This document shows positions 12,300 through 24,432 of a DNA stretch of 64,000 nt, one piece after another. The notes under the pieces are model-generated. The model was not told the origin of the DNA. It was given only the letters and a program-made list of their open reading frames with translations, and searched no databases. Within the stretch, counting starts at the first letter, position 1, and each line of letters starts with the position of its first letter. The stretch covers positions 97,108,190 through 97,172,189 of the forward strand of contig NC_079501.1 in assembly GCF_030052815.1 (NCBI RefSeq), read 5' to 3'. The translations under genes and the position numbers were made by a program. This DNA comes from Hevea brasiliensis (lineage: Eukaryota; Streptophyta; Magnoliopsida; Malpighiales; Euphorbiaceae).

Positions 12300-12335
12300 A
12301 AAAAAAAAAAAAAAAAAAAAAATATATATATATAA

Positions 12336-12400
<65 letters not shown>

Positions 12401-12456
12401 TATAATTCCATGTATTGTATATAAAAAGACTATCCCTTTTATGGTATATATTTTGA

Positions 12457-12516
<60 letters not shown>
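12300..12516. repeat. Compound microsatellite: (A)n, (AT)n, (TAA)n, (AT)n
   Basis: A poly-A run near 12300-12322 passes into short AT repeats, then a (TAA)n tract (about 12332-12402), and after 56 bp of unique sequence a long (AT)n tract (about 12459-12516). Poly-tyrosine or poly-isoleucine frames read across it are spurious. Confidence 0.9.
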
Positions 12517-12519
<3 letters not shown>

Positions 12520-12968
12520 TGTATTTAATAAGCGAATCATATTTTTAGATATGATAAATCGAGTTTAAGGCCCTATTCAGCAATAACTATTAAAATAACA
12601 TTAGTGTTAAAAGTTAAAAGAGTGATTCATAAAAAATTATTCTTCTAATTTTTAGAGATTGAGGGAACATTTTGATTCGAGTCAATAAAATTATATTACT
12701 ATTTTTATATTTAATAACTAATTTAATAATTATTTATATTAAACACTTATATTTTAAATCACTATATAAATAATAAATTACTAATAATAAATATATAATA
12801 ACAAATAAAATAATTAATAATTACTGAAATAAGATATTAAAATAACTAATATTATTCAACCTTATTCAAGGGAGAAAAATCTTATCATAAAATGGAAATT
12901 CCGTTATTATATATTATAGACTAGTACGTAGGTTGAGTTAATTAATAATTCTTCTCGAGAGAAACCAA

Positions 12969-12976
12969 GATACCTA

Positions 12977-13030
<54 letters not shown>
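12969..13030. repeat. (AT)n microsatellite
   Basis: About 30 uninterrupted AT dinucleotides between two MITE-like copies. Confidence 0.9.
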
Positions 13031-13032
<2 letters not shown>

Positions 13033-14716
13033 GTAATCACCCATTTGTTAAAAAAACATAGTACTTGTGATTTGATAATACAATGACCAATTAATTTGAT
13101 TATACCACACTTAAAATTTTAATTCTAATAAAATAATTTTATTAAAAATTATTAAATTTTCCCTTATTTTATCCATGTTACTTATTGAATTTAATTAATC
13201 GAGTGTATGAAATGAAATTGCTGCAACTTGTTCAATGGATGAATATATATATGTGTTAAAATAATTAATTTTGAATTATGGTTTCGTTTCAACAGATCTG
13301 TTCAGCAATATTATCTATTCTAATAATTATTAGTTATTTTAATAATTATTTATTATTTTACTAGTTATGAACGGTTAGATAATAACTATTGATGGTTAGC
13401 TATTTATATAATAATTTAAATAGAAATATTAAATAAAATTAGTTATTAAATATAAAAATAGTGGTATTATATTTTTGACCTCAAAATACCCTTCAACCTC
13501 TAAAAACTAAAATAAGTAATTTTTCATGAATTACTTTTTTAATTTTTAAACGCTAATATATTTATTATGCTGCTGAATAATATAAATAAGAAAGATAATA
13601 TTTTAATTATGGTCAAAACACAAAACGCATTCTTAAAAATTGATCAACAATTATTAAGATAATATTTAGTATTTTGATTATTAATCAAAACATTATCCCT
13701 TTTATTTACACTATCCACTAGTATAATTTTTATATTAATCTTTAAAAATTGAGAAATTCATAAAATATTATTCTTTATAACTTTTAGAGGCCGAAAGAAT
13801 AATTTGAAAATGATAAAAAAAGGCGTTATTTTTATATTTAATTATTAATTTAATAATTATTTTTATTAAATATTTACTACTAATAATCAATAACTATTAT
13901 AACAATAAACAGGTATTAAAATAATTATATTAAAATAGTTATATTGCTGCACATAACCTATATAAACAAGTCGAATACTCGAGTCTAACCATTGCACATT
14001 TTATTGATGGTGGCAATTAATTATGTATTAATCAAATGTAAAATATTTAATATTTGTTTATTAATTTAATTTAATATTTTTAATATAAACAAGTTAATCA
14101 TTTTTTTAGTAAAATTATTTAAAAAAAACTTTATTTAAATTGTTAATTAAATTAAAATATACATTTACTATCATATTAAATTTATTTATCTACCCTTGTC
14201 ATTTTTTTTCCTCTTCTCAATCTTTTGATCAATAAATAAATAATACAATAATTAAAATTACAATAAATTTTATTTAAATTTATAATTTTAATTAAATATA
14301 TAAATAACTATAGCTTATAAAAAAATAAAGAAAGAAGCCACTGAAGTCTACAGTGGAAGCACACAAAGACACCCACAAAGAATAATAAGATTGACTATAT
14401 TCAACAAAAAAGAAATATGAAATAAGATAGGCAAATGTACACTGTAAACGCATTTCCCAATTGAAAGGGGCATACATGGAGCTAGAGTAACATTAGGAAA
14501 ATGAAATTCATGTAAAAACCCAAAACTGCCCTTATCTGTCTCTTTCCTTCCCTCTCCAATGTGAGTAGGCCAACTCAAATGGATGGAGCCACCTATAGAA
14601 CAAATACCATCTCCAAAGTGTTCCATCTTTGCTTTAAGACCAGCCTGCTGCAAAAAACAAGTAGGTCATTTTCCTCGAGCATAAGACTGTAGATAGCTTT
14701 TTCTTCCTCTTAATCC

Positions 14717-16040
14717 ATGGATACTGCTCAGTGCCCACAGGTAAAGATAATTTTTCTTTTTTTTTTTTAATTTATTTCTTTTTTTTTTCTCCTTTCTGGG
14801 TTGAGATTTTCAAGGCTAAATAGTTTTTTTTTTTTGTTTTTTTTTTCAATTACCTGTTACAAAGTTTGCTTTCTTTTCTTTTTGCCTTTATTCAAGGTGA
14901 TGTTGCTCAGCTAGACTACTCCCCACTAATATTTGAAATTTATGCTTCTGTCTTTTGAAAAATCTTGTTCTTCAAAGTACTGCACTTTTTTCTCTCTTTT
15001 CTTTCTTTCTTTTATCTCTCCACCATCTGATGATAAAAGGACTTAGAAAAAGGGATTATAATTTGTTTGTATTGCTGTTGCAATCCTCAAAAGTGTAATA
15101 AAAAGCAGTTCGCTTTTGTTTCCTTTGCTTTGTTTGTTTCTTTTCACTTTCTTTTCTCTCCATCTTTGTTTTTGATCATGGAATTCTGTCTTTTTTTTTT
15201 TTGTCTTACCCTTTATTTATTTTTTAATTTCAGGGGATTGGATTGGCTAGAGCCATGGAAAGTTCAAGGCCTACTACTTTAGAGAGAAAGGTAAGGCCTC
15301 AAAAGGATCAAGCTTTGAATTGCCCAAGGTGCAATTCAACCAACACAAAATTCTGTTACTACAACAATTATAGTCTCTCTCAGCCAAGATACTTCTGCAA
15401 AACTTGTAGAAGGTACTGGACTGAAGGTGGTTCTCTAAGAAATGTTCCTGTAGGTGGAGGTTCAAGAAAGAACAAGAGATCATCATCATCGTCATCAACT
15501 TCTTCATCTTCATCAAAGAAATTGCTTCCTGATCTCACCAACCCACAACTTTCTCATCAAAACCCTAAGATCTATCAAGGCAGAGATCTCAACCTAGCTT
15601 ATCCCCCTTCAACTGAAGATCATGGTAATATTTCTAAGTTTGTTGAGGTACCTTATACTAGTGGAAGCAAAACCCACAATCTAAAACCCAGCTCTTCTTC
15701 ATCATTAACACCATCTCATCATGTATCAGCCATGGAGCTTCTCAAGACTGGTATGAGTACAAGGGGATTGGATTCTTTCATCTCGATGCCTGTAGTTGAT
15801 TCAAATACAGTTTACTCAACTGAGTTTTCTTTGCAAGAATTCAAGCCAACCCATAATTTTTTCTTGGAAGGGTTTGAAAGCAGTCATGGGTATGAGAGTA
15901 TCCAAGGGGTGCAAGAAAATGGTGCAAGGCTCTTGTTTCCCATGGAGGATTTGAAGCCAGTTCAAGGCAATACTGATCAATATGACCAAAATAAAGGACA
16001 AGGTGATCATACAGCTGGGTTTTGGAATGGAATGTATTAG
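14717..16040 (+). CDS. Dof zinc-finger transcription factor
   Basis: There are two exons: 14717-14740 (MDTAQCPQ) and 15234-16040, with a GT-AG intron of 493 bp that is T-rich. The joined protein is 276 residues. The Dof domain covers about residues 36-90, with zinc ligands C38, C41, C63 and C66 (CPRC...CKTC), followed by [18 protein letters not shown] and a basic RKNKR. The tiny first exon and MDTAQ start are typical of a Dof subgroup, which supports this model over a start at the internal methionine in exon 2. Dof proteins are plant-specific nuclear regulators that bind AAAG-core sites. After the domain come a serine run and a low-complexity tail ending FWNGMY, shorter than the usual W/G/S-rich end. 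The exact family member was not assigned. Confidence 0.93.
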
Positions 16041-18081
16041 TTGCATGAAGGATGGATCATACATATGATCCAAGATACATAACAAGAAATTAATTGGTGT
16101 TTCCACACCTTTTCTTTTCTTTTTTCTTTCACTTGGGGCTGGAGTGATGATTACTTGTTAATCAAAAAAACTAACTGATAGGGCACGTGGGTTTCTTTCC
16201 TGCTTTCAATTTGAACTTGAATTTCTTTTTATTTTGGTCTTCCTTTAGTCTGTGTTGTTCAATGTGGGTATCTTTTGAAGCTTTATTTTGGGTTGGCCAG
16301 TTTCAAGAAAGGCAAGGTGAAGAAGTGAAGACCTCTTAACAAGAGTTGCATATCTTGTTAGGCAGAGTTTGAGAGAGAGAGATTTTATTGTTCATGTTCG
16401 TGTAATTAACAGTTTGATTAAGAGATATGGGGTTCTATTGGTGTGTGCTTTCTTGAGCTCCAAGTGAGTTTTTTTTTTCTTTTCTCTTTCTATCTTTTCT
16501 TGGCGACAGGCAAAGTGTTGGGTCTCATCAGAAGCATTTTGGTCCCGAGATTCTTCCACCCACTAAAGCAATCTTTCATGAAGCAAGTGGGATCTCTTTT
16601 AGAGAATAATCAGAGAAATAATGGAATGACTTGTTATTATGACCTATGCCCCTCCATCCTCACCATAACCTATTCCACCTTCTGCTTAGGGTAGGGACGA
16701 GGCTCATCTGCAAAACCTTTTTTTTCTTTTTTTTAATATCTTTATTTTTATTTTTTAGTATAAATTTAAAAATATAATCTTATAGAAAATAACTTTAATT
16801 CAATGATATTAAAATTATTATGGATATTATTGAATTTTAAATTAAAGCCCTCGTCAGAGTTGACTGTATATAAAAAAAAATTATGTAAATATAATGTAGA
16901 AAAATTAAATACTTTTTTGACAATATGCTTTCAAATATTAATAGAAAAAAAGTAATTTGATAATTTTTTTTATTATATACTTAGAGGAGTGGAGAATTGA
17001 ATATGATACTCTTAAATTCAAATTCATGAAATCGCTATTTTGCTATGTTCATCCCTATAATTTTAAATTATTATTTTTAAATTTTTAACAAGTGACTTTA
17101 ATAAAGCACTAATTAAAAGGTAAATTACTTTAATTAATTATATTGTTATATAGTTTTATTCATTGTGATAATATTGTCTTAGTTCATTTTTATTTATCAT
17201 TTAAAATTTTTGTACGATGATTTAAAAAATAATTAAATTATATAAATTATAATAAAATATTTTTTAATTTAATTAATTTACCCTTTATTTTACCTGTGTT
17301 TAATAGAGATAATAATAAAATTAGAAAAAAAATAATTAATGCACTTAATCTTTTCTAAATGATAAATAATTATAGATAAAATAAATTTTAAAAAATACAT
17401 AAAAAAATGGATAAAGATAATATTTTATGATAATAAAGAGTGAAATTGTGAATAATTTATGTTAAATGTCATAATGATGAGTGAATTGACACATATAAAT
17501 TCAAATAATAATTTCTTAAGTAATGCTCTAATGACATTCCTAAAAATCAAAAATAATTTTTTTTAATTAAATAGCAATTCAAACAACAAAAACCTTTTAA
17601 AAATTTATTATTGAACTAAAGTACCTATAATCCATGTAAAAATACTAGTTAGATACAATATTTTTTTTTATAAAGATGAAATTAATAATTAATTATTACT
17701 TAACTTTTCCAATATTTAAAGGGTATAGTTAGATACAATATTTTTTTATATAGAGATGAAATTAATAATTAATAAATTAAATATTTATTATGAAATTCAT
17801 ATAAATATATAATTAAAATAACTAATATATTAAGTAAATCTCAAAATATTTTATACAATGAAAACTTATTTTAACAGTATAAAATTTATATATTTATATT
17901 TTAAATTTATAATAAATTATATTTAATTAAAATTTATACATAAATAAGTCTTATTTATAGATAATAAATTTTATATATAAATATATGGTGATAATTTGTA
18001 TGTACAAACAATGTGATGTAAGTAAAAATATCCCAAAAAAGAAAGGGACCCACAAACATTCTTTTGAGTTACTTTGCAGGG

Positions 18082-18124
<43 letters not shown>
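18082..18124. repeat. (AAT)n microsatellite
   Basis: About 14 repeats of AAT/TAA. It gives false poly-isoleucine or poly-tyrosine frames on both strands. Confidence 0.9.
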
Positions 18125-18130
<6 letters not shown>

Positions 18131-20634
18131 CACTAAGGAAATCATGGAAAAAGCTAGACCCTCCATTAATTATATAGAGAATGTACACAAGGAATAAAGA
18201 CCCTCCAATTGTTACATGTATTGAATCATCATGATGTGCAATGGTGTCCACCATTGGGTGGGAAGGTGCCTTGAAAGCCTTGAATTAATGTGGTCCTTTT
18301 TGCTTTGCCAAATTTATATACCTATGCCTATTGTTTCTTCCTTCTTTTGCTTTTCTTAATTAGTCAAATATATATTAACATCAATCCATTTGTTCCTCTT
18401 TGTGTCGGTGATAATTAATTATAATTTTTTTTAATAATTTCATGGGTTTAGTGGTCAATAAGATAAACAAAAATAAACCCTAAGGAGTAATTAAGCTTCT
18501 AAATAAGTCATGATTAATAAATAAGATATTTGCAAAAATAATTATTTTAAAATTAAATTTAATTAATAATTTTAATATTTAAATTTTATTAAAATTCATT
18601 ATATATATATATATATACACACTCATCCAAAACTTAATTATCATTATTTGAATTCATTTAGTTTTATATATTTAAATTAATAATTTATATAAAAATATTT
18701 TTTATTAATAATTTATTATTTTCATCAAATTAATTAATTAATTAATATTTTTAGACCTAAGAATTAATTAAATTATTTTCTTTAAATTAATTCAATTAAT
18801 TTTAGTTTATTAAGTTGATTAATGATTTGCGATAAATATTTGAGAGTTATTTGATAATTGGTTAAGATAAGATAAGAAGGTTATCAGCAGTTGCAAGGTA
18901 GTTCAATCGTAGAACGTGAATCTTCTAATTATCTGCAAGAAGAATTATAAAAATCAAACGAGCAGCAACGAGAAAACACCCAACAACGAAAACAACACAA
19001 ATCAAATTACAACTTTGAATGTTTATTTTTATCTATTTTTTATTTTCTAAGCTTTTGCATTTAATTTTAAGTCTTTTTTTTTTAATCATTCAATCAAAAT
19101 ATTTAATTTCATCTCACTTTCGATTATTTGTGAGATTGATAATACTGTGTACAATAGAGTTAGTTCTCACAGTCTTCTAATTCAGAAGTCAAAGCATAAA
19201 TTATGAGATATATTTAGTATTTGATACATCCGTGCAAACATAAGTTATGAAACACCCGAAAATATTTTTCACAAGATATTTATATTTTAAAATTTCAATA
19301 ACCTTATGAAATATTTAAAATATAATATTTAAAAAATTATAGATATCATTATATAATATATATTTTTATATTTATTTAGTTATTTATATAAATAAATTTA
19401 AATAAAAATATTTATAATATACAAAATTCAAACTATAAATAAATATTATTTTTTAAATTTAAACTCATTTTAGACCTAATTATATAATCTGATTGTGCCA
19501 TATACTCAGAAAATATTCATTCTGTTACCATTATGCTAATTTATAATTTATTGAAAAATTTTTATAACTATTATCATTTTATTATTATTATTATTAAATT
19601 TTTTGACCTCTCTCTATATATATATAATGATGCTATTTTCACTTCAATAATTGATATTCGCACTCCACATTAATTGTTAGATAAGCAAATTGATAAACTA
19701 GCTCATGCATTTTGCTGTCTCAGTGTGTAAAATGCTTAACATCAATTAGATTTAAAAAAATACTTTAAGAAATTGTTTATCAGTATCTTCTTTTATTAAT
19801 TTCAATTTTATAAAAATAAAAATTTATCAAATTAAATTTAATTTATCAATTTATTTAATCTGATCAAGGACTGCCTAACATTTTCTCTCATCTCCCGTTT
19901 CCTAAAGGTAGATGGGTGCTGCTGTGCCAATCACCATTTTTGCTGGTATCCTCTCCATTTATTTCTGGAGACCCATTTTGTGATTGTTGCCCTTTGTGTT
20001 TGTAGAAATTAAATTTTTTTTATATAGAAATTTGATAATATGACTCATTACTTTAATAAAATTTGTATTTCTTGCCCTTTATGTTCATTCATTTGCAACT
20101 AGATCTTGCATATTCAGGCTATTTTTAGAAGTTTTGAAGAGTTTTTCAGCTACTTTAAAAAGATCTATTTGTTTGTTTTGTTCATGATCCAATTGTTTGT
20201 ATTATTTTAATAAAATTTAATTTTTATATTTAATTAAATTTTAATACTTTGCTTTTTATTAAAATTATTTTTTATATTTTTTAAAATTTAATCATTAAAT
20301 TTGTAACATATAATATTCTCATTTAATACTTTATTTTTAATATTTACTTATTTAATTTAATTTAATTTAATTTTTTTAATAAAATTGTATTTTTTATCAC
20401 TTTTATAAATTAATAGTTATAAATTACAAATAAATGACCATTTAATTTAATTTATTATTTTATTTATTAAAATTATAAATTTAACATAGTTAATTAAAAA
20501 AATTAAAATATTAATATAATAATATTAATTAGCAAGTCAAACTTTCCTTAAAAAAATCTACATAATCACTTTTGAGAAAAACTTGACCTATTTTATAACA
20601 TAGATAAATTTGAATTAAATGAAATCTTTATGTG

Positions 20635-20637
<3 letters not shown>

Positions 20638-20687
<50 letters not shown>
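20638..20687. repeat. (AT)n microsatellite
   Basis: Uninterrupted AT dinucleotides, about 25 units, in AT-rich intergenic DNA. Confidence 0.9.
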
Positions 20688-20691
<4 letters not shown>

Positions 20692-21927
20692 AACTCTCAA
20701 ATTAAATTCCTCCATTTGTTTATGATATTTTTATTAGTTAATAAATTAAATTTATGTGTAAAACAAAAACAATTTGGAGACTAAATTTTATTTTAGTGTG
20801 TATAAATATATATATTTTTTTATTATTTAATAAAAACTCAATGAACCGAGTAATAATTATGAACTATACAATGGGAAATAGCCCTCTCAATAATAATGAC
20901 TACATGATTTGAATTCATGACCTTGAAAGTAAAATACGTCTGGAGATCAGCTTCATATGATTGATTCAATTAATTATTGATTTGTATATCTTTATTTTAA
21001 TTTTTTTAAATATAATATTTTTCAGTTATTTTAATAATAAATATACTTATAAATTATTTTTTATTAGATACATTAATCGTTTTACTTAAAATTTTTAAAT
21101 ATTTATAAATATAAATTAATAAATCTTTAAAATTCATAAATTAATTTTAATAAGTTAAGCTATTGCTTTTAGTAGTGTTGGGTTTAATTAAGTTTGTAAA
21201 ACGTGATTGTAAATAGGCTGCCTCCATATGATGACATTCAGAGTCATGTTAACCTAAAAAGAAAAAAATCATGATAATGTCTACCATAAAAGGTTCACTT
21301 GTTATTATCATAGTTGTCAATTTCAAATCTACCTAGTAGATTCAATTGAAAAAAATTAGGAATTCTTCAAAAAGAAGAAAATAAAAAGGAATTAATCCTT
21401 TGATTGATTTGATTTAATTATTAAATTTGTATTCTTAAAAAAAATTATTAAAAGTCCCCTAAATAGATTATATAATTAATAAATTGATCGAATCAAATTG
21501 AGTTTAATGTGATACTTAATTTAATTAGAGCAAATACTATTCTGTTAAAATTAAATAAATTGACCATTTAAATTACTTTTCCTATTATAAAATAATGATA
21601 TAATAAAGCTTGCTTCCTTTAATATAAATCAATTTACTTATAATTATTAATTATATATTAATTATTACAAAATTTTAATAAAAATTAATAATTTAATAAT
21701 ATGACTCATATACTCTTTGGAGAAATTCACCAAATGACTTTGACTGCTCTAAATAAAATGTGCAACAATGTTTCTTTAGCGACATATTGGAAAATAACAA
21801 ATCCTTCATTTCTCTTTTATTGATTTGGATGCTAATATAAGGAATTATTGGGTGAATAGTGTATTTGTACATCTTCTTTCAAACCTAATTTTTAAAAAAT
21901 TAAAAAAATATATTTTTTATTTCTATA

Positions 21928-22869
21928 AGGGTGCGTTTGCTATGGGGTTAATAATTAATCTTGTAATTTTTAATATTGTTTGGATGCTTTAAAGTAAATA
22001 GGTTAATTTTTAACCTCATTAACATTTAACTTATTTTTAGGGGTTAAATGTTAATCTTAGGATAGGTAGGTTAACAGAACTAAACACATATTAATATATC
22101 CCTTTCCTATTTATTCTCAACTTATTTTATTTTTTGGTATATTCATCTCAAAAAACTCTTAATCTCCTGCAACAACAAGAAGGTATAATTTTTTTTTCAA
22201 TCACATGAGCAATACTATAAATTTTCTTGGTGTGAAAAATATGAATTTCTATATTGTTTATTACATCATGAGTTGCAAAAAAATTATATATATATATATA
22301 TATATAATATAATATATTCAAATTTCTTTCGCTTGCTATGATCTAATGAGTCTGTACATATAATCTGCAAATTGATAAAATTTTTTCTTTTTATACTGTA
22401 CCAATCAAAACATACAAGCATCCCTTGCTAAACAAGAAGATACAATTTTTTTTTTCCAATCACATGAGCAAGACTATAAATTTTCTGAGTGTGAAAAATA
22501 TGAATTTCTATCTTATTTATTCCATCATGAGTTACAAAAAAATTATATATATATATATATTTCAAATTTTCTTTGTTTGCTATGACCTAATGAAATACGT
22601 ATATATAATCTACAAATTGAAAGAATTTTTTAAATTAAATAATTTACAAATAAAAAATAATATTACCCAAAGTAAAAATAAAAAAATAATTTTAATATTT
22701 GTTATTAAAATATAAAAATAGATGCTTATATATTTTTATGTGAGCTCAATTTTTTAACTTTGTATCAAACATCATTAATTGTTACGCTATTAACTATCTT
22801 TTACTCCCTTAAATTTTACAAGATTAACACTTAACTCTCAACTTTTTAACCTTGTACCAAACATACCCT
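21928..22869. mobile_element. Non-autonomous TIR element with internal duplication
   Basis: The ends are imperfect inverted repeats: the left AGGGTGCGTTTGCTATGGGG corresponds to the reverse complement of the right end, AGGGTATGTTTGGTACAAGG, both followed by TTAA. The GTTTG-N-TA style ends are common in plant hAT-like and related DNA elements. Inside, a block at about 22169-22390 is repeated directly at about 22432-22632 (CAATCACATGAGCAA, then TGTGAAAAATATGAATTTCT, then (AT)n). No transposase is present. I could not find a clean target duplication, so superfamily and exact ends are uncertain. Confidence 0.55.
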
Positions 22870-24432
22870 AAGGATCATAATTTTAGTGCTCTTGACTACT
22901 TATAAAACATGCATTTTGTAATCTATAATCGATGAAAAGGCTATAAAATGCCTGTGTATTGCACAAATTATTTTTTATTTTATTTTAATAATATTTATTT
23001 TTGTATTTTATATCTTTAAAATTATACTAAAATTTTGTTAATATTAAAATTTTCAATTAATTATGTTAAATGTAAATTAAATTTTATTAAAATTTTGAAC
23101 ATCGGTGACAATTCTACTTTTATTATCTTATTTATTTTTTGGGTAAATGTATTTTAATACCAATAATTATTAAAATAATTAAAAACGTTAAACATTATCT
23201 AATACTAACAATTAAATTTATAATTAAAAAAGATAATTTAAAATGATATTTTAAACTCAATTAGGTCTTATCTAATAAAACTAATTTTAATTTTAAAATG
23301 AAATTTTATATATTTTATACTTTTAAATTTAAAATATTTTTGTCACGACCCAACCTATGGGCTGGATCGGCACTAGGACCTGGGCCAGCCTAAAGCCCCC
23401 GAGGCCTGTAGTAAGCCTAACTATTCTTTGACCCAACTCTAAGGCCCATTTGGGCCCAATTTCAAGAATTTAACCAGACAGAGTCCGGCCATAAAGTGGA
23501 CTTTTCAATTGGGAGTTTTTTACTCACCCGACCTGTAAACATAATATATAATCAATTGGGAAGCTCAGCTCACCCTCCACATACTCATAATAACATAAAA
23601 ATAAATGGGAGCTCAGCTCCCTCATCCAGTCTAACAAACATACATATAATAATAAGTTTACAGGTCCAACATGACAATTTATATTACAGACCCAAATCAA
23701 ATAAATATGTGTAACACATACTGAAATTCTAGGAGTTAACAGAATTACACAAACATTAATGAACAACCTGCGAAGGAGAAAAGCAGGTTAACCACAACAA
23801 TAATCCTCTTGTAGTCTGAAAAATAATGAACAGGAGTGAGTGTTCGACTCAGAGAGTAAAATATCAATTTTAGCCATAATCTCTATAACAATCTGAAACT
23901 AATGCACCCTGTAGAGTGAAATGCAATATCGTCAATATTTTCATAAAAATCACATTAAAAAGGTAATTTGAAGCACTCACACACCCAATAATGTCAAACA
24001 ATACATATATGGGAGCTGATCCCCTATACAGTTCTCTTAATCCAAACTTTACCAGCGAAGAACTCAAGCTTGGACTTCCATTTAATAAACCAAATCGGGG
24101 TCCCAGCGAAGAACTCAAGCCGTGTCTACCCCGAAGGACCAGGTCCCAGCGAAGATCTCAAGCCGTGTCTACCCGTTCTGTCCATAGTCAACACCACGCC
24201 ACACGCACGCTAACTCACGCACACTGCTCCAAATTACCACAACAACATCTATGGCACTTTAACAATTATGAATGCAACATAAAACTTGCCTAGTGTTTAA
24301 CTATATAGATACATATTTATAAGTGATGCATGGGCATGCTTGAACATATAATAATATCAAAATTACAATTAAAATTAATATTTTACTCACAGACTTAACC
24401 GAAGTCACTGTGGCGGCTGGGTGAAGGAGGAA

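Larger units (their letters stand above)
10530..14690. other. AT-rich intergenic DNA with MITE-like repeats
   Basis: No gene was found. It contains a possible TIR element at about 11439-11692 (GAAAAATATTTTTC-type motifs inverted at both ends), MITE-like copies at 12570-12870, 13300-13625 and 13640-13955, and several microsatellites listed separately. Short reading frames here are products of low-complexity sequence. Confidence 0.5.
16041..23335. other. Long AT-rich intergenic region
   Basis: The first 650 bp after the Dof stop are moderately complex and probably hold the 3' UTR. After about 16720 the sequence is AT-rich with no credible coding frame. It contains an (AAT)n tract (18082-18124), an (AT)n tract (20638-20687) and a TIR element (21928-22869), listed separately. 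Two near-copies of a short ACAATATTTTTTT-type phrase occur near 17650 and 17730. Confidence 0.55.

Noticed and set aside
12221..12520. Open frame of 99 codons with poly-tyrosine and poly-isoleucine
   Set aside because: Pure product of (AT)n, (TAA)n and poly-A microsatellites.
14292..14653. Minus-strand frames upstream of the Dof gene
   Set aside because: No recognisable domain, and they overlap the likely Dof promoter and leader region.
15274..15516. Minus-strand frame opposite the Dof domain
   Set aside because: Shadow of the Dof coding sequence in another frame.
18890..18990. Possible tRNA-like or SINE-like stretch (GGTAGTTCAATCGTAGAAC)
   Set aside because: It has a faint B-box resemblance but no cloverleaf and no A-box at the right distance.
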